Positions 8,129-17,093 of a stretch of 64,000 bases of DNA are shown here, one piece after another (the stretch's first letter is position 1; the number at the start of each line of letters is the position of its first letter). A program made the position numbers and the translations under genes. The stretch spans positions 1-64,000 of the forward strand of contig NZ_QMEW01000001.1 in assembly GCF_003284965.1 (NCBI RefSeq), read 5' to 3'. This DNA is from Mycolicibacterium sp. GF69. Its GTDB lineage: Bacteria > Actinomycetota > Actinomycetes > Mycobacteriales > Mycobacteriaceae. The notes below the pieces were generated by a model. That model was given only the letters and a program-made list of their open reading frames with translations. It did not search any database and had not been told where the DNA came from.

Positions 8129-8465
8129 TGCTGGTGCCCGTCCAGTACTCGGCGAAGCGTCCGTCCGCGAGCCGCAGGATGTCGTTACCGGTGAACCGCT
8201 TCGGGCCGTCCTCGGCCGCGCCCGTGCCGATCCATCTGGCCGCCAGCATCTCGCCGGTCCAGAACGGCGCCACTTCGATCACGAATTTCAGGTCGGTGAA
8301 CATCCGGTGGGTCTCCCCGACGACCGCCTGCAGCTCCTCCGGCCCGCGGACCACCCGTCCGGGCCAATGTCCGACGAAGTCCTCGGTCACCAACTCGTGC
8401 GCAACGGGATTGCCCGCCCACAGTTCGGTGATCCAGCGTCCGTACAGCTCTTCAGGCGAAACCAT
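8121..8465 (-). CDS. SnoaL-like / nuclear transport factor 2-fold protein
   Basis: This 114-residue protein is an NTF2-like alpha+beta cone. It starts with the helix SPEELYGRWITELWAGN, then LVTEDFVGHWPG, and ends with GNDILRLADGRFAEYWTGTS, the usual SnoaL-like closing strand with its conserved Trp. Such proteins are polyketide cyclases, isomerases or simple ligand-binding domains. No catalytic residue can be assigned safely. I chose ATG 8465, giving the conventional N-terminus. A start at 8501 would add 12 residues. It converges with the MoxR operon, sharing the stop region. Confidence 0.75.
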   Translation of the reverse strand: MVSPEELYGRWITELWAGNPVAHELVTEDFVGHWPGRVVRGPEELQAVVGETHRMFTDLKFVIEVAPFWTGEMLAARWIGTGAAEDGPKRFTGNDILRLADGRFAEYWTGTSTG

Positions 8466-8525
8466 GCTCGTGTACTTACCCGGCGAGACGGCAAACCGCA
8501 ATCCGCTCGGCGGACGAAGACGCCG

Positions 8526-8837
8526 TTACGGTGCCGGCGGTGGGTCTTCGCCGCGCAGCCGGGCCTGGAGTTGCTCCCGGTCGCGGCGTCGGCCCTCGTC
8601 GAATGCCGCAATGCTTTCGTTGGCCCGGCGACGTAACGGGGCGAACAGCCAGATGCCCAGCGGCAGCGCGATCACCACCGCGAAGAGCACGGCAACGATG
8701 AGCGGAAAGTCGCGGAGCCCGAGCAGATGTCCGACGCCGAGGATGAGTCCGGTCAGGAGCGCGACGAGCAGCAGCCGCGCCACCACATAGGCCAGCACGT
8801 CCAGCACGAGACGAGTTCGGGGTCGACCGTCAGACAC
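8526..8837 (-). CDS. DUF4229 membrane protein (Rv0531-like)
   Basis: This 103-residue protein has two transmembrane helices (about residues 14-38 and 44-66) and a charged C-terminal tail (RRRDREQLQARLRGEDPPPAP). It matches the actinobacterial DUF4229 family and sits where Rv0531 lies in M. tuberculosis, next to the Rv0530A-like small gene. The GTG at 8837 lies exactly seven bases from a reverse TAGGCT box, so a leaderless message is likely. Function is unknown. Confidence 0.85.
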   Translation of the reverse strand: MSDGRPRTRLVLDVLAYVVARLLLVALLTGLILGVGHLLGLRDFPLIVAVLFAVVIALPLGIWLFAPLRRRANESIAAFDEGRRRDREQLQARLRGEDPPPAP

Positions 8838-8843
8838 GAACCG

Positions 8844-8866
8844 AGCCTACCGACGACGCGTATATT
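8844..8866. promoter_or_regulatory. Divergent -10 boxes for the DUF4229 gene (-) and small Rv0530A-like gene (+)
   Basis: The reverse box TAGGCT (8849 to 8844) places transcription start at the DUF4229 GTG. The forward box TATATT (8861-8866) gives a roughly 17-nt leader that contains AAGGAGG at 8873-8879. One promoter is leaderless and the other has a strong Shine-Dalgarno sequence. Confidence 0.55.
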
Positions 8867-8889
8867 CGAACCAAGGAGGTTTAGTTCTC

Positions 8890-9051
8890 GTGGCGTATCT
8901 GCTCCTGATACTCGTGTTGGGCACACTGGCATATGTCGGTTGGCGGCTGATGCGAGTCTCTTCGAGCCGTCCGCGGCCCCGGGTGATCGGGCCCGACGAC
9001 GATCCTGAGTTCCTGCGCCGGCTCGGGCAAGAGGACAATCCGCGGTCCTGA
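8890..9051 (+). CDS. 53-residue single-pass membrane protein (Rv0530A-like)
   Basis: A GTG start, with AAGGAGG about ten bases upstream, opens a 53-residue protein. It has one N-terminal transmembrane helix (AYLLLILVLGTLAYVGWRLM) and a polar tail (PRPRVIGPDDDPEFLRRLGQ). Position beside Rv0531- and Rv0530-like genes identifies it as the Rv0530A counterpart, annotated as conserved but uncharacterised in M. tuberculosis. The ideal ribosome-binding site and conserved context support a real gene. It converges with the ParA/MinD-like gene. Confidence 0.85.
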   Translation: MAYLLLILVLGTLAYVGWRLMRVSSSRPRPRVIGPDDDPEFLRRLGQEDNPRS

Positions 9052-9063
9052 CCGCGTCCGGTC

Positions 9064-10200
9064 CTAGCGTTGTGCGCCGGGGAATCCGGCCGCGACAACA
9101 GCGGCGAGTTCGAGCAGTGCCTCCCTGGTTTCCGGCTTGAGCCTCTCGAGGCTGATCTCGGCGCCTTCCTCCAGGTGCGGATCGAACGGCACTTCGAGCA
9201 CCGCGCGGCAACGCCGGTTGAAGTGGTCGACGACCTTCTTCATGTCGACCTTCCCCGATCGCGGCCGCACCGCGTTGATCACCGCGATGGAGTTGGCGAC
9301 CATGTCCTGATGCCCGTGGGCGTCCAGCCAGTCCAGCGTCGCCGAGGCACTGCGCGCACCGTCGACCGAGCCGGAACTGATCACCACCAGCGTGTCGGCC
9401 TTTGCCAGCACGGCCGCCATGGCCGAGTGCATCAGACCCGTGCCGCAGTCGGTGAGCACCAGACTGTAGAACCGCTCGAGAACCTCGAGCGTGCGGCGGT
9501 AGTCCTCGGAGCTGAACGCCTCCGACACCGCGGGGTCGGTCTCGGAAGCCAGCACCTCCAGCCGGCTCGGACCCTGTGAGGTGTAGCGGCGCACGTCGCT
9601 GTAAGCCTGAATCCCTTCGGCGTCGCGCAGCAGGTGGCGCACCGTGGCCGGCGTCTCCAGCGGCACCTTCTGGCTCAGCGTGCCGCGGTCGGGGTTCGCG
9701 TCGACGGCTATCACCCGGTCCCCCCGGATCGAGGCGAACGTCGCACCCAGCGTCGCGGTGATCGTGGTCTTACCGACCCCGCCCTTGAGCGACAACACCG
9801 CGATGCGGTGGCAATCCCGCAGAGGGCGCGCGGCCTGCGCAGTCAGCGTCTGGCGGCGCACCGCCTTGGGCCCGTCGCCGAGGTTGATCAACCGCAACGA
9901 GGCGAAGTACAGCCACCTGCGCCAGCCCTCGGAAGGTGCGCGTTTGGGTTGACCCAGCAACGCGACCGTCGACAGGTCGAGATACGGCGCAGCATCTTGT
10001 TCCTGGGGCGCGTCGAGCACCGGCAACCCGTGGGGCGGTGTGGGCGCCGTCCACTCCGGCGGCGGTTCGGCCGCGGGATCGCTGAACCGGCTCTGCGCAC
10101 GGAATCCACCTGGCGCGTAGGCATTCTCGGGAATCACCGCCGCTGAAGCCACCTCGTCGCCGTGACGGTCCTGGACGCGGCGTACCGGATGTTCAGACAC
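9064..10200 (-). CDS. MinD/ParA-like ATPase (Rv0530-like)
   Basis: This 378-residue protein has a disordered proline-rich N-terminus (about 1-90), then a MinD/ParA-type P-loop domain. The deviant Walker A is LSLKGGVGKTTITATLG (about 135-151). Next come the switch strand VIAVDANPDRGTL and VLTDCGTGLMHSAM. The layout resembles ESX-associated and septum-site ATPases of actinobacteria. It probably acts as a membrane- or nucleoid-associated positioning ATPase, but no partner gene lies next to it. The GTG at 10200 follows GGGGGA about twelve bases upstream, and a TAAGAT -10 lies at 10246-10241. It is downstream of, and separately transcribed from, the cytochrome biogenesis operon. Confidence 0.88.
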   Translation of the reverse strand: MSEHPVRRVQDRHGDEVASAAVIPENAYAPGGFRAQSRFSDPAAEPPPEWTAPTPPHGLPVLDAPQEQDAAPYLDLSTVALLGQPKRAPSEGWRRWLYFASLRLINLGDGPKAVRRQTLTAQAARPLRDCHRIAVLSLKGGVGKTTITATLGATFASIRGDRVIAVDANPDRGTLSQKVPLETPATVRHLLRDAEGIQAYSDVRRYTSQGPSRLEVLASETDPAVSEAFSSEDYRRTLEVLERFYSLVLTDCGTGLMHSAMAAVLAKADTLVVISSGSVDGARSASATLDWLDAHGHQDMVANSIAVINAVRPRSGKVDMKKVVDHFNRRCRAVLEVPFDPHLEEGAEISLERLKPETREALLELAAVVAAGFPGAQR

Positions 10201-10240
10201 GCTGACGGTCCCCCATGGCTTCGCAGGCTTTTCGTGGCCG

Positions 10241-10246
10241 ATCTTA
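10241..10246 (-). promoter_or_regulatory. -10 box of the ParA-like gene
   Basis: Reverse-strand TAAGAT gives a predicted start near 10234 and a 34-nt leader carrying GGGGGA. It lies in the 66-bp gap after ccsB. Confidence 0.45.
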
Positions 10247-10266
10247 GCGAAGCGGACTGCTGCGGC

Positions 10267-11265
10267 TCAGCCGACTCCGGCGTAGGAGTGCAGCCCGACG
10301 GTGACCAGGTTGATGAAGAACAGGTTGAACACCATCGCGACGAAACCGACGACGTTGATCCACGCGGCCTTCTTGTCGCGCCAACCCGCGGTCGAGCGGG
10401 CGTGCAGGTACGCGGCGTAGACGACCCAGGCGATGAACGACACCGTCTCCTTGGGGTCCCAGCCCCAGTAGCGGCCCCACGCCTCTTCGGCCCAGATCGC
10501 GCCGAAGATGACGCCGAACCCGAATACCGGGAAAGCGAAAATCGTCGTGCGATAGGCGATCCGGTCGAGAGTCTGCGGGTCGGGGAGCCGGTCGACGACA
10601 CGGGCGAGCACACCGTCGGCGCCCGGATCGCCGAACCGCGACATCTTCAACAGAAAAAGGATGCTGGCGACGCCGGCCACCAGGAACACCCCCGAGCCGA
10701 GGCTGACGACCGAGACGTGAATCGGCAGCCAGTACGACTGCAGGGCGGGCATCACCGGGGCGGCGTTGGTGTAGAGCCAGCGGCCCGAGACCGTCAGCAG
10801 GATCAGCACCGGGACGAGGACGAACACCCACAGCGCCCGGTACTGGCGGCGGCGCAGCACCACCGCCGCCGCGAGCAGCCCGCAGAAGCTTGTCAGGTTG
10901 ATGAACTCGTACATGTTGCCCCACGGCACCCGCGAGGTGGCCAGCCCGCGCAGCACGATGCAGGCCAACAGCAGACCGATACCGAGGTAGGTCAACGCGA
11001 GCCCGGCGCCGCCGATCCGTTCGTCGACCGGCCGCTTGGGTGAATCGGCCACGACGCCGGGCGCGGCGCCATCGGCGCGGACCCCCGACGCGGCTCCCCT
11101 GCCCGATGTCGCCGCCCCGACCAGCTCCCGGGACTCCACCTTGCGGCTGCGGTTGTAAGCCAACTCGATCGCGAGCAGCAACAGCGCACCCACCAGGACC
11201 AGTACCGATGAGGTGAACGCCCAGTCCGAGTAACGCGCCAAGCCGATGTCGATCTGCCCGTTCAT
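10267..11265 (-). CDS. ccsB: Cytochrome c biogenesis protein CcsB/ResC (CcsA family)
   Basis: This 332-residue integral membrane protein is one half of the system II heme-delivery and cytochrome c synthetase complex. About eight helices are visible. The heme-handling WWD-type motif is WGRYWGWDPKETVSFIAWV (about residues 255-273), with candidate heme-ligand histidines in IHVSVVSLG and YLHARS. The ATG at 11265 overlaps the resB stop as ATGA. Its place directly after resB identifies it as the ResC/CcsA-type partner. M. tuberculosis Rv0529 is the syntenic counterpart. It ends a six-gene operon that starts at hemL. Confidence 0.94.
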   Translation of the reverse strand: MNGQIDIGLARYSDWAFTSSVLVLVGALLLLAIELAYNRSRKVESRELVGAATSGRGAASGVRADGAAPGVVADSPKRPVDERIGGAGLALTYLGIGLLLACIVLRGLATSRVPWGNMYEFINLTSFCGLLAAAVVLRRRQYRALWVFVLVPVLILLTVSGRWLYTNAAPVMPALQSYWLPIHVSVVSLGSGVFLVAGVASILFLLKMSRFGDPGADGVLARVVDRLPDPQTLDRIAYRTTIFAFPVFGFGVIFGAIWAEEAWGRYWGWDPKETVSFIAWVVYAAYLHARSTAGWRDKKAAWINVVGFVAMVFNLFFINLVTVGLHSYAGVG

Positions 11266-12914
11266 CTGTCCTTCTCTCCTGCCGGGTGTGCCGACGTCGC
11301 ATCGGGAAGGAGGCGTTGCGTCAGCCGCTCGAACTCGTCGCCCCATCCGGAGTTGTCGGTGCGCGCCAGCCCGCCCAGTTCGACGGTTACGGTACTCGGA
11401 CCTGCGGGTCTGATCCGAATCCAGACGCGGCGGCGACGCACCACCAGCGATACCAGCAGCCCGGCCATCATGGTCAACGCGAACACCAGCACCCACACCT
11501 GCGCCGGATCGTGGGAGACCTGCAGGTTGATGAATGGCACCGCACCGTCGAACCGCACCACGGTGCCGTCGTCGAGGCGCGTCGACTCGCCCGCTCCGAG
11601 GTTCACCCGCGCCTTCTTGGTCAGCCGGTCCTGTTCGATCAAGCGCGGGTCGAGATTGAACAGCGACTGCGGGCGGCCGGTGTCCAGACCGGTGTCGCCA
11701 CGGTAGATGTCGATGGCGACGGCGGGATCGTTGAGCGCCGGGAAGCTCGACGACAGCAGCGTGCCGTGCAGCAGCTCCGTGGGCGCGAACAGGCCCTGGA
11801 TCGCGAGCTGGTTCTTGCGGCGCTCGTCGGCGTCGGGGTAGGTGCCCGCGGGCGGGTCGAACCGCATCGCTCCCGAGGACAAAAGCGTGGTCTGGTCATC
11901 GGGCCGGAACTGCAATGTCTGGGTGCGCGTCTGCCCGTCGGGGAAGATGACGGTGAATGTCGGTGCGTAGCCGTGACCCTGCAGGTAAACCCGGTCGCCG
12001 CCGACCCGCAGCGGATGGTTGACCTTGAGGTGGTACGGCCGCCACGTACCCGAATCCAGGTCGTCGCCGGCCTGGTACTCGATGTCGGCGGCGAACGACG
12101 TCGCCTGCCCCGTCGGCAGATAGTCAGCCGCAAAGTCGTTGACCCGTACACAGATCGGGTACAGCGATGTGCCGTCGACGGTGTTACCGGCACGGAACGA
12201 ATCGAACGCGGCAGGCGACGCCGAACAGAAGCCCGGACCGCCGTCGGCGACCACGATGACGTGACCCTCGTAGCCGAACAGCTTGCCCGCCGCCACCGCG
12301 ACGAGCAGACCCAGCAACGAGAAGTGGAAGACGATATTGCCGAATTCGCGCAAATACCCTTTCTCCGCAGAAATTTCGGTCACCTCGCCGTCGTGGCGGG
12401 TGACCTTGCGCCAACCGCGCAACCGCTCGGGTACCGACGCCGCCAAGCTCTTCGGGTCGGCTATCACCTCGGCTGTGTGGTTCTTGGGCAGCCGGCTCAG
12501 GTTTCGCGGGGCCGGCACAGGCGTGGCGCGCATGCTGCGGAAGTGTTCGATCATCCGCGGTGTGAGGCAGCCCACCAGCGAAACGAACAGCAGCGCATAG
12601 ATCGCGGTGAACCAGAAGCTGGAGAACACGTCGAAGGCCTGCAGCCGGTCCAGCCACGGGCCGATCGTGGGATGCTCGGCGATGTACTGGTCGACCTTGG
12701 ACTCGTTGAGGCTGCGCTGCGGCAGCAGCGCCCCGGGGATCGCCCCGAGCGCCAGCAGGAACAGCAGCACCAGCGCGGTGCCCATCGACGTCAGCGTCCG
12801 CCAGGTGTTCCGCACCAGCGCGAACAGACGTGAACCTGCGCCCTTTTCGCGGTCCTCGGGCAGTTTTGCGTCTTTCCCCTGCTCGCGCGCGGGCCCCGTA
12901 GAGGTGGTGCTCAT
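11262..12914 (-). CDS. resB: Cytochrome c biogenesis protein ResB
   Basis: This 550-residue membrane protein partners with CcsB in system II cytochrome c maturation, carrying heme outward and holding apocytochrome. It has helices near residues 44-62, 100-118 and 200-217, a large extracytoplasmic domain (roughly 220-470), and a last helix near 478-496. ResB-typical segments are GYLREFGNIVFHFSLLGLL and DPAQVWVLVFALTMMAGLL. The ATG at 12914 is coupled to the ccdA stop (ATGA), and its own stop overlaps ccsB. An in-frame extension to 13229 runs inside ccdA and is not used. Counterpart: Rv0528. Confidence 0.94.
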   Translation of the reverse strand: MSTTSTGPAREQGKDAKLPEDREKGAGSRLFALVRNTWRTLTSMGTALVLLFLLALGAIPGALLPQRSLNESKVDQYIAEHPTIGPWLDRLQAFDVFSSFWFTAIYALLFVSLVGCLTPRMIEHFRSMRATPVPAPRNLSRLPKNHTAEVIADPKSLAASVPERLRGWRKVTRHDGEVTEISAEKGYLREFGNIVFHFSLLGLLVAVAAGKLFGYEGHVIVVADGGPGFCSASPAAFDSFRAGNTVDGTSLYPICVRVNDFAADYLPTGQATSFAADIEYQAGDDLDSGTWRPYHLKVNHPLRVGGDRVYLQGHGYAPTFTVIFPDGQTRTQTLQFRPDDQTTLLSSGAMRFDPPAGTYPDADERRKNQLAIQGLFAPTELLHGTLLSSSFPALNDPAVAIDIYRGDTGLDTGRPQSLFNLDPRLIEQDRLTKKARVNLGAGESTRLDDGTVVRFDGAVPFINLQVSHDPAQVWVLVFALTMMAGLLVSLVVRRRRVWIRIRPAGPSTVTVELGGLARTDNSGWGDEFERLTQRLLPDATSAHPAGEKDR

Positions 12915-13747
12915 ATCGGCAGGGTCACATCGCTGACGAACGCATCGCGCACCCACGAGACGAAGTCGTTCCAGATTCCGGTCACCAGCGCCACACCCAC
13001 CACGATCAGCAGCACGCCGCCGAAGACCTGAATCGTGCGGGTGTGCCTGCGCAGCCACGCCAACCCCTGCATGGCGCGTGCGGATCCGAACGCCAACAGC
13101 ACGAACGGAATTCCCAGTCCCAGGCAGTAGGCGATCACCAGCGCCACACCGCGAGCCACGTTGGCGCCGTCGGTCGCCGAGGCCACCGCGATGACGCCGG
13201 TGAGGGTGGGGCCGAGGCACGGCGTCCAACCGAGCGCGAAGACCGCACCCAGAAGCGGAGCGCCGCCCAGTGTGGAGATCTGACGAGGGGTGAAGCGGGC
13301 CTCACGCTGCAGCGCGGGGATGAACCCGATGAACGCGAGCCCCATCACGATGGTGATCACACCGCCGATACGTTGCAATAGAAGCTGATTGGTGATCAGC
13401 GATGTCGTCATGCCGAGCACCGCGACGGTGCCGAGCACGAACACCACGGTGAACCCCGCCACGAACAGCGCCGCCGCGCCAGCCACCCGTAGCCGCGTGG
13501 TCCTCGCCGAGACCGACGTTTTGGTCGATTCTTCCCGCGATTCTCCGCCAGAACGTCGGTCTCGGCGTTCCGGGCCGGCGGCATCGTCGTCGACGCCGAC
13601 GACCGCGGCCAGATACGACAGGTATCCCGGCACCAGCGGCACCACACACGGCGAAGCGAAGGACACCAACCCGGCGAGCGCGCTGACCAGGAATGCCAGC
13701 AGAACCGGACCGCTGGCCATCAACTGCTCCACCTGGTCGAGGCTCAT
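12911..13747 (-). CDS. ccdA: Thiol-disulfide transporter CcdA (DsbD family)
   Basis: This 278-residue, six-helix membrane protein passes reducing equivalents from cytosolic thioredoxin across the membrane, keeping apocytochrome CxxCH thiols reduced for heme attachment. The redox cysteines sit in VSFASPCVVPLVPGY (Cys34) and ALGWTPCLGPTLTG (Cys177). An Asp/Arg-rich loop (about residues 52-88) between helices 1 and 2 is longer than in minimal CcdA proteins. The start overlaps the resA stop, and its stop overlaps the resB start. Counterpart: Rv0527. Confidence 0.94.
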   Translation of the reverse strand: MSLDQVEQLMASGPVLLAFLVSALAGLVSFASPCVVPLVPGYLSYLAAVVGVDDDAAGPERRDRRSGGESREESTKTSVSARTTRLRVAGAAALFVAGFTVVFVLGTVAVLGMTTSLITNQLLLQRIGGVITIVMGLAFIGFIPALQREARFTPRQISTLGGAPLLGAVFALGWTPCLGPTLTGVIAVASATDGANVARGVALVIAYCLGLGIPFVLLAFGSARAMQGLAWLRRHTRTIQVFGGVLLIVVGVALVTGIWNDFVSWVRDAFVSDVTLPI

Positions 13748-14361
13748 GCCCCGTCCTTGTCGCCGGGCGGCGCGTCGTCATTCTCTCGCGCAACGCGTTC
13801 CACGACCGGCTGGAGGTCTTCGGCCAGCAGTTCCCGCAAGAACACCGCCGCGACCCGGTGCTCGCGATCCAGCACCACCGTGGACGGGATCACCGTCGTG
13901 GGATACCGGCCCCCGAACGCGATCATGGTCCGCATCGGTGGGTCGTAGATCGAGGGGAAGGTGACGCCTCGGTCGACGATGAAGTCGCGTGCCGCATCGC
14001 GGTTGTGGTCGCGTACGTCGATCCCGAGGAACGCCACACCTTGGTCCTTGGTGGCGTCGTAGACCTGCTGAAGCTCGGTGATCTCGGTCCGGCACGGGCC
14101 GCACCACTGCCCCCACACGTTGAGCACGACCACCTTGCCCGCGAAATCGTCGAGCGAGATGGTCTTGGCCGGGTCCATCAGATCGGGACCGCGCACCGGG
14201 CCCGGCCGACCGCGATCCTGAGGCGGGTCATAGAAGATGTCGGTCTGCCCGCCGGGTGCGACGAACTCGAAGGTGCCGCCCTGCGCGACCGCGTCGTCAC
14301 CGGTGGAGCATCCGGTGAGCGCGACGATCGCCGCGCCCACCAGCACCACCCAGCGTTTCAC
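13744..14361 (-). CDS. resA: TlpA/ResA-like thioredoxin lipoprotein
   Basis: This 205-residue exported thioredoxin has the lipobox VALTGC (Cys18) and the active site WGQWCGPC (Cys87 and Cys90). It is predicted to reduce the CxxCH cysteines of apocytochrome c using electrons from CcdA, next in the operon. A cis-proline region is visible in TTVIPSTVVLD. The GTG at 14361 overlaps the TGA of the upstream phosphatase gene (GTGA). A longer in-frame start exists but would spoil the signal peptide. Counterpart: Rv0526. Confidence 0.93.
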   Translation of the reverse strand: MKRWVVLVGAAIVALTGCSTGDDAVAQGGTFEFVAPGGQTDIFYDPPQDRGRPGPVRGPDLMDPAKTISLDDFAGKVVVLNVWGQWCGPCRTEITELQQVYDATKDQGVAFLGIDVRDHNRDAARDFIVDRGVTFPSIYDPPMRTMIAFGGRYPTTVIPSTVVLDREHRVAAVFLRELLAEDLQPVVERVARENDDAPPGDKDGA

Positions 14362-14966
14362 TGTCCGGCCAACTCCGCATAACCCCAGCCGACGTAGGTG
14401 TCGCCGTCGAAGTAGAACGAGGTCAGCGACGCCAGGTTGCACAGCCGCCGGGTCGGGAAATGGTGCAGCGGCTGACCGGTCATGGCCCGCCGCAGCGTCT
14501 CGACGGGCAGTTGATGGCTGACGCACACCGCCTCGTGGCCCGCCGCCTTGACCCTGGCGCGATGCACGGCGGCGGTCATCCGCTCGGCGATCTCATGGTA
14601 AGGCTCACCCCATGACGGAGTGCGCGGATTACGTAGGTGCCACCAGTTGCGCGGGTCACGCAGGGCGCCGTCGCCCGGCGAGACCCGTTGGCCCTGAAAG
14701 ATGTTCAGCGATTCGATGAGTGCATCGTCGGTGTCGACGGACAACCCGAGGCCCGTTGCGATCGGTGCGGCGGTCTCCTGGGCCCGCTCCAGCGGCGAGG
14801 CGACCACGTAGACGATGTCACGGGTCGCCATCCAGTCGGCGACCGCCTCAGCCTGCGCGCGGCCCCGCTCGGAAAGGTGGTAGTCGGGCAGGCGGCCGTA
14901 GAGGATCTTGTCCGGGTTGTGCACCTCACCGTGCCGCATCACATGCACGATCGTCTTGTCGGTCAT
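14358..14966 (-). CDS. Histidine phosphatase family protein (phosphoglycerate mutase-like)
   Basis: This 202-residue protein has the phosphohistidine motif [10 protein letters not shown] near its start, PLERAQETA, and the second catalytic histidine in [11 protein letters not shown]. These features mark the dPGM/acid phosphatase fold, but it lacks the family's mutase-specific length, so phosphatase activity is more likely. It lies between hemL and resA with four-base overlaps on both sides, as Rv0525 does in M. tuberculosis. The conserved linkage suggests a role near heme or cytochrome supply, but the substrate is unknown. Confidence 0.9.
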   Translation of the reverse strand: MTDKTIVHVMRHGEVHNPDKILYGRLPDYHLSERGRAQAEAVADWMATRDIVYVVASPLERAQETAAPIATGLGLSVDTDDALIESLNIFQGQRVSPGDGALRDPRNWWHLRNPRTPSWGEPYHEIAERMTAAVHRARVKAAGHEAVCVSHQLPVETLRRAMTGQPLHHFPTRRLCNLASLTSFYFDGDTYVGWGYAELAGQ

Positions 14967-16279
14967 GCGGGTTCGACCGCCTCCGCCGCCGCCCGGGCGG
15001 CCCCCGGCAGTGCGGCCGCGATTCGCTCGAACGCTTCGTCATCCAGAGCCGTTGACACGAACCAGGTCTCAAAGGCGCTCGGCGGCGGGTACACACCCGC
15101 GTCGAGCAGCGCGTGGAAGAATGCAGGGAAACGCCACGTCTGCGAAGCCCGCGCCGAGGCAAAATCCGTCACCGGCTCGTCGCTGAAGAACACGCTGAAC
15201 ATATTCCCGGCACGCGGAATCGTGTGCGCGACACCGGCTTCGGTCAGGGCCTGGCCCAGCAGCGCGGTCAGCCGGTCGGCGTTGGCGTCGAGCGTGGCGT
15301 AGACGGTCTCGTCGGCTGCCCGCAGCGTCGCCAGGCCCGCCGCCATCGCCACCGGGTTCCCGGACAGGGTGCCGGCCTGGTACACCGGCCCCAGCGGGGC
15401 CAATCGGTCCATCACCTCGACCCGGCCCCCGAACGCGGCGGCGGGCAGGCCGCCGCTCATCACCTTGCCGAAGGTGAACAGGTCGGCGTCGACGGGATCG
15501 ACGCCGTACCAACCGGATCGGCTGACGCGGAACCCGGTCATGACCTCGTCGACGATCAGCAGTGCGCCGTGGTCGGCAGTGATCCGGCGCAGCGTCGCGT
15601 TGAACCCGGGCAGCGGCGGAACGGTACCCATGTTGCCGGGGCTGGCTTCGGTTATCACGCAGGCGATCTCGTCGCCGAAACGGGCGAAGACCTCCTCGAC
15701 CGCGGCGACGTTGTTGTAGGGCAGCACGATCGTGTCGGCGGCGGCGGCACCAGTCACACCCGGAGACGACGGCAGTCCGAGCGTGGCCACCCCGGAGCCC
15801 GCGTCGGCCAACAGTGCGTCGCTGTGGCCGTGGTAACAACCGGAGAACTTCACGATCTTGGCGCGGCCCGTGTAGCCGCGGGCCAACCGGATGGCGCTCA
15901 TCGTGGATTCGGTGCCGGAGTTCACCAGCCGCAGTCGCTCAACCGGTGCGACCCGACCGATGATCTCGGCGGCCAGTTCCGACTCCGAGGGGGTGGGCGC
16001 GCCGAACGACAGGCCGTCGGTCACCACCCGCTGCACCGCGGCGACCACGTCCGGATGCGCATGCCCCAGGATCATCGGTCCCCACGAGCAGACCAGGTCG
16101 ACGTAGCGGTTGCCGTCGGCGTCGGTCAGCCAGTAGCCATTGGCCGACGTGATGAACCGCGGGGTTCCGCCGACCGAGGTGAATGCCCGCACCGGGGAGT
16201 TCACCCCGCCTGGGATGAGGGCCGACGCCTCGGCGAACAGCCGCGCCGACACCTCGGTGGTGATGTGGTCAGCACGCAT
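14963..16279 (-). CDS. hemL: Glutamate-1-semialdehyde 2,1-aminomutase
   Basis: This 438-residue PLP enzyme converts glutamate-1-semialdehyde to 5-aminolevulinate, the second step of the C5 route that begins with HemA, encoded at 27-29 kb in this window. The PLP lysine is Lys272 in [20 protein letters not shown]. Other landmarks are [16 protein letters not shown], which binds phosphate and substrate, and [13 protein letters not shown]. The ATG at 16279 gives the standard N-terminus ([20 protein letters not shown]). Upstream in-frame codons are low-complexity. It is the first gene of the operon with the phosphatase, resA, ccdA, resB and ccsB. No good -10 box was found in the 94-bp upstream gap. 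Counterpart: Rv0524. Confidence 0.96.
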   Translation of the reverse strand: MRADHITTEVSARLFAEASALIPGGVNSPVRAFTSVGGTPRFITSANGYWLTDADGNRYVDLVCSWGPMILGHAHPDVVAAVQRVVTDGLSFGAPTPSESELAAEIIGRVAPVERLRLVNSGTESTMSAIRLARGYTGRAKIVKFSGCYHGHSDALLADAGSGVATLGLPSSPGVTGAAAADTIVLPYNNVAAVEEVFARFGDEIACVITEASPGNMGTVPPLPGFNATLRRITADHGALLIVDEVMTGFRVSRSGWYGVDPVDADLFTFGKVMSGGLPAAAFGGRVEVMDRLAPLGPVYQAGTLSGNPVAMAAGLATLRAADETVYATLDANADRLTALLGQALTEAGVAHTIPRAGNMFSVFFSDEPVTDFASARASQTWRFPAFFHALLDAGVYPPPSAFETWFVSTALDDEAFERIAAALPGAARAAAEAVEPA

Positions 16280-16373
16280 GGCCACCAGTGTCCCAGCCGG
16301 GCCGGGACCGTCAACTACAGGGTGTAATAGTCGGGGGCTTGAGCTGTGCGCGATCGCTGAGTTGGATGGGCTC

Positions 16374-16754
16374 ATGCAGCTCCCGCAATGGCTCGCGCGG
16401 TTCAACCGCCACGTCACCAACCCGGTCCAGCGGCTGTGGGCGGGATGGGCCCCGTCGATGGGCATCCTCGAACATGTCGGCAGAAAGTCGGGTAAGCCGT
16501 ACCGCACCCCGCTTACGGTGTTCCCCACCCGTGACGGGGTGGCCATCTTGCTCACCTATGGGCCGGACCGCGACTGGTTGAAGAACATCACCGCGGCAGG
16601 TGGCGGCCGAATGACGCGATACGGCAAAACGTTCGGAGTGCACGACCCGCGCGTCCTGCCCAAGGCCGACGCGGCGCCGTCCGTCACCGGGTGGATGCGC
16701 CCGCTTTTTCGCCTGCTGCCGTTCGAGCAGGCGGTGCTGTTGACACGGGGCTGA
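16374..16754 (+). CDS. Deazaflavin (F420)-dependent nitroreductase-family protein (Rv0523c-like)
   Basis: This 126-residue protein has a split beta-barrel fold with the signature [41 protein letters not shown] and the closing [14 protein letters not shown]. This is the F420-binding family PF04075, which includes Ddn. Mycobacteria encode many members with varied quinone or nitro-compound reduction activity, and the substrate here is unknown. The ATG at 16374 was chosen because the protein then begins at the family N-terminus. It is divergent from hemL, the same arrangement as Rv0523c/Rv0524. Confidence 0.84.
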   Translation: MQLPQWLARFNRHVTNPVQRLWAGWAPSMGILEHVGRKSGKPYRTPLTVFPTRDGVAILLTYGPDRDWLKNITAAGGGRMTRYGKTFGVHDPRVLPKADAAPSVTGWMRPLFRLLPFEQAVLLTRG

Positions 16755-16864
16755 CGGTCCTCGAAGACAGGCCTTCGAAAGGCTGACGGCAGGTCGCTGC
16801 GCAGCCGAGTTGCGGCAGCATACGGATACGCCGTCAACAGACTGGATTTTATTTTTTTCTCGGG

Positions 16865-16870
16865 TATGGT
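16865..16870 (+). promoter_or_regulatory. -10 box upstream of the 41-residue basic protein
   Basis: TATGGT follows a striking T/A-rich run (about 16845-16860). It predicts a start near 16877 and a roughly 30-nt leader with GAAAGGGAG before the ATG. Confidence 0.5.
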
Positions 16871-16906
16871 CGCGCTTTGGTAGCGGATGCTAGCGAAAGG
16901 GAGACA

Positions 16907-17032
16907 ATGGCTAGTAAGTCGCAAAGTCGCGAACTCAAAAAACCAGCAATGACGCTCAAGGAACGGCGTACCGCGAAGCGGGAAAAGGCGGCCGAGGAGA
17001 CCATCCCTCGCCGCAAACAACCTGCTCGTTAG
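16907..17032 (+). CDS. 41-residue highly basic small protein
   Basis: The reading frame starts ATG at 16907 with GAAAGGGAG ending four bases upstream, and stops TAG at 17030. The product is 41 residues, rich in Lys, Arg and Glu (MASKSQSRELKKPAMTLKER, then TAKREKAAEE), with no Cys, Trp or hydrophobic segment. It looks like a nucleic-acid-associated or disordered peptide. Codon use is less G/C-biased than its neighbours, and flanking DNA is AT-rich. Support for translation comes from the -10 box, the ribosome-binding site and the clean termination before a hairpin. I do not recognise a family. Confidence 0.62.
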   Translation: MASKSQSRELKKPAMTLKERRTAKREKAAEETIPRRKQPAR

Positions 17033-17093
17033 GCCGCGAGGGGTCGGTCGGAACGAATACCGCACTAATTGGCGGCCGCTTTTATAAATAGGT

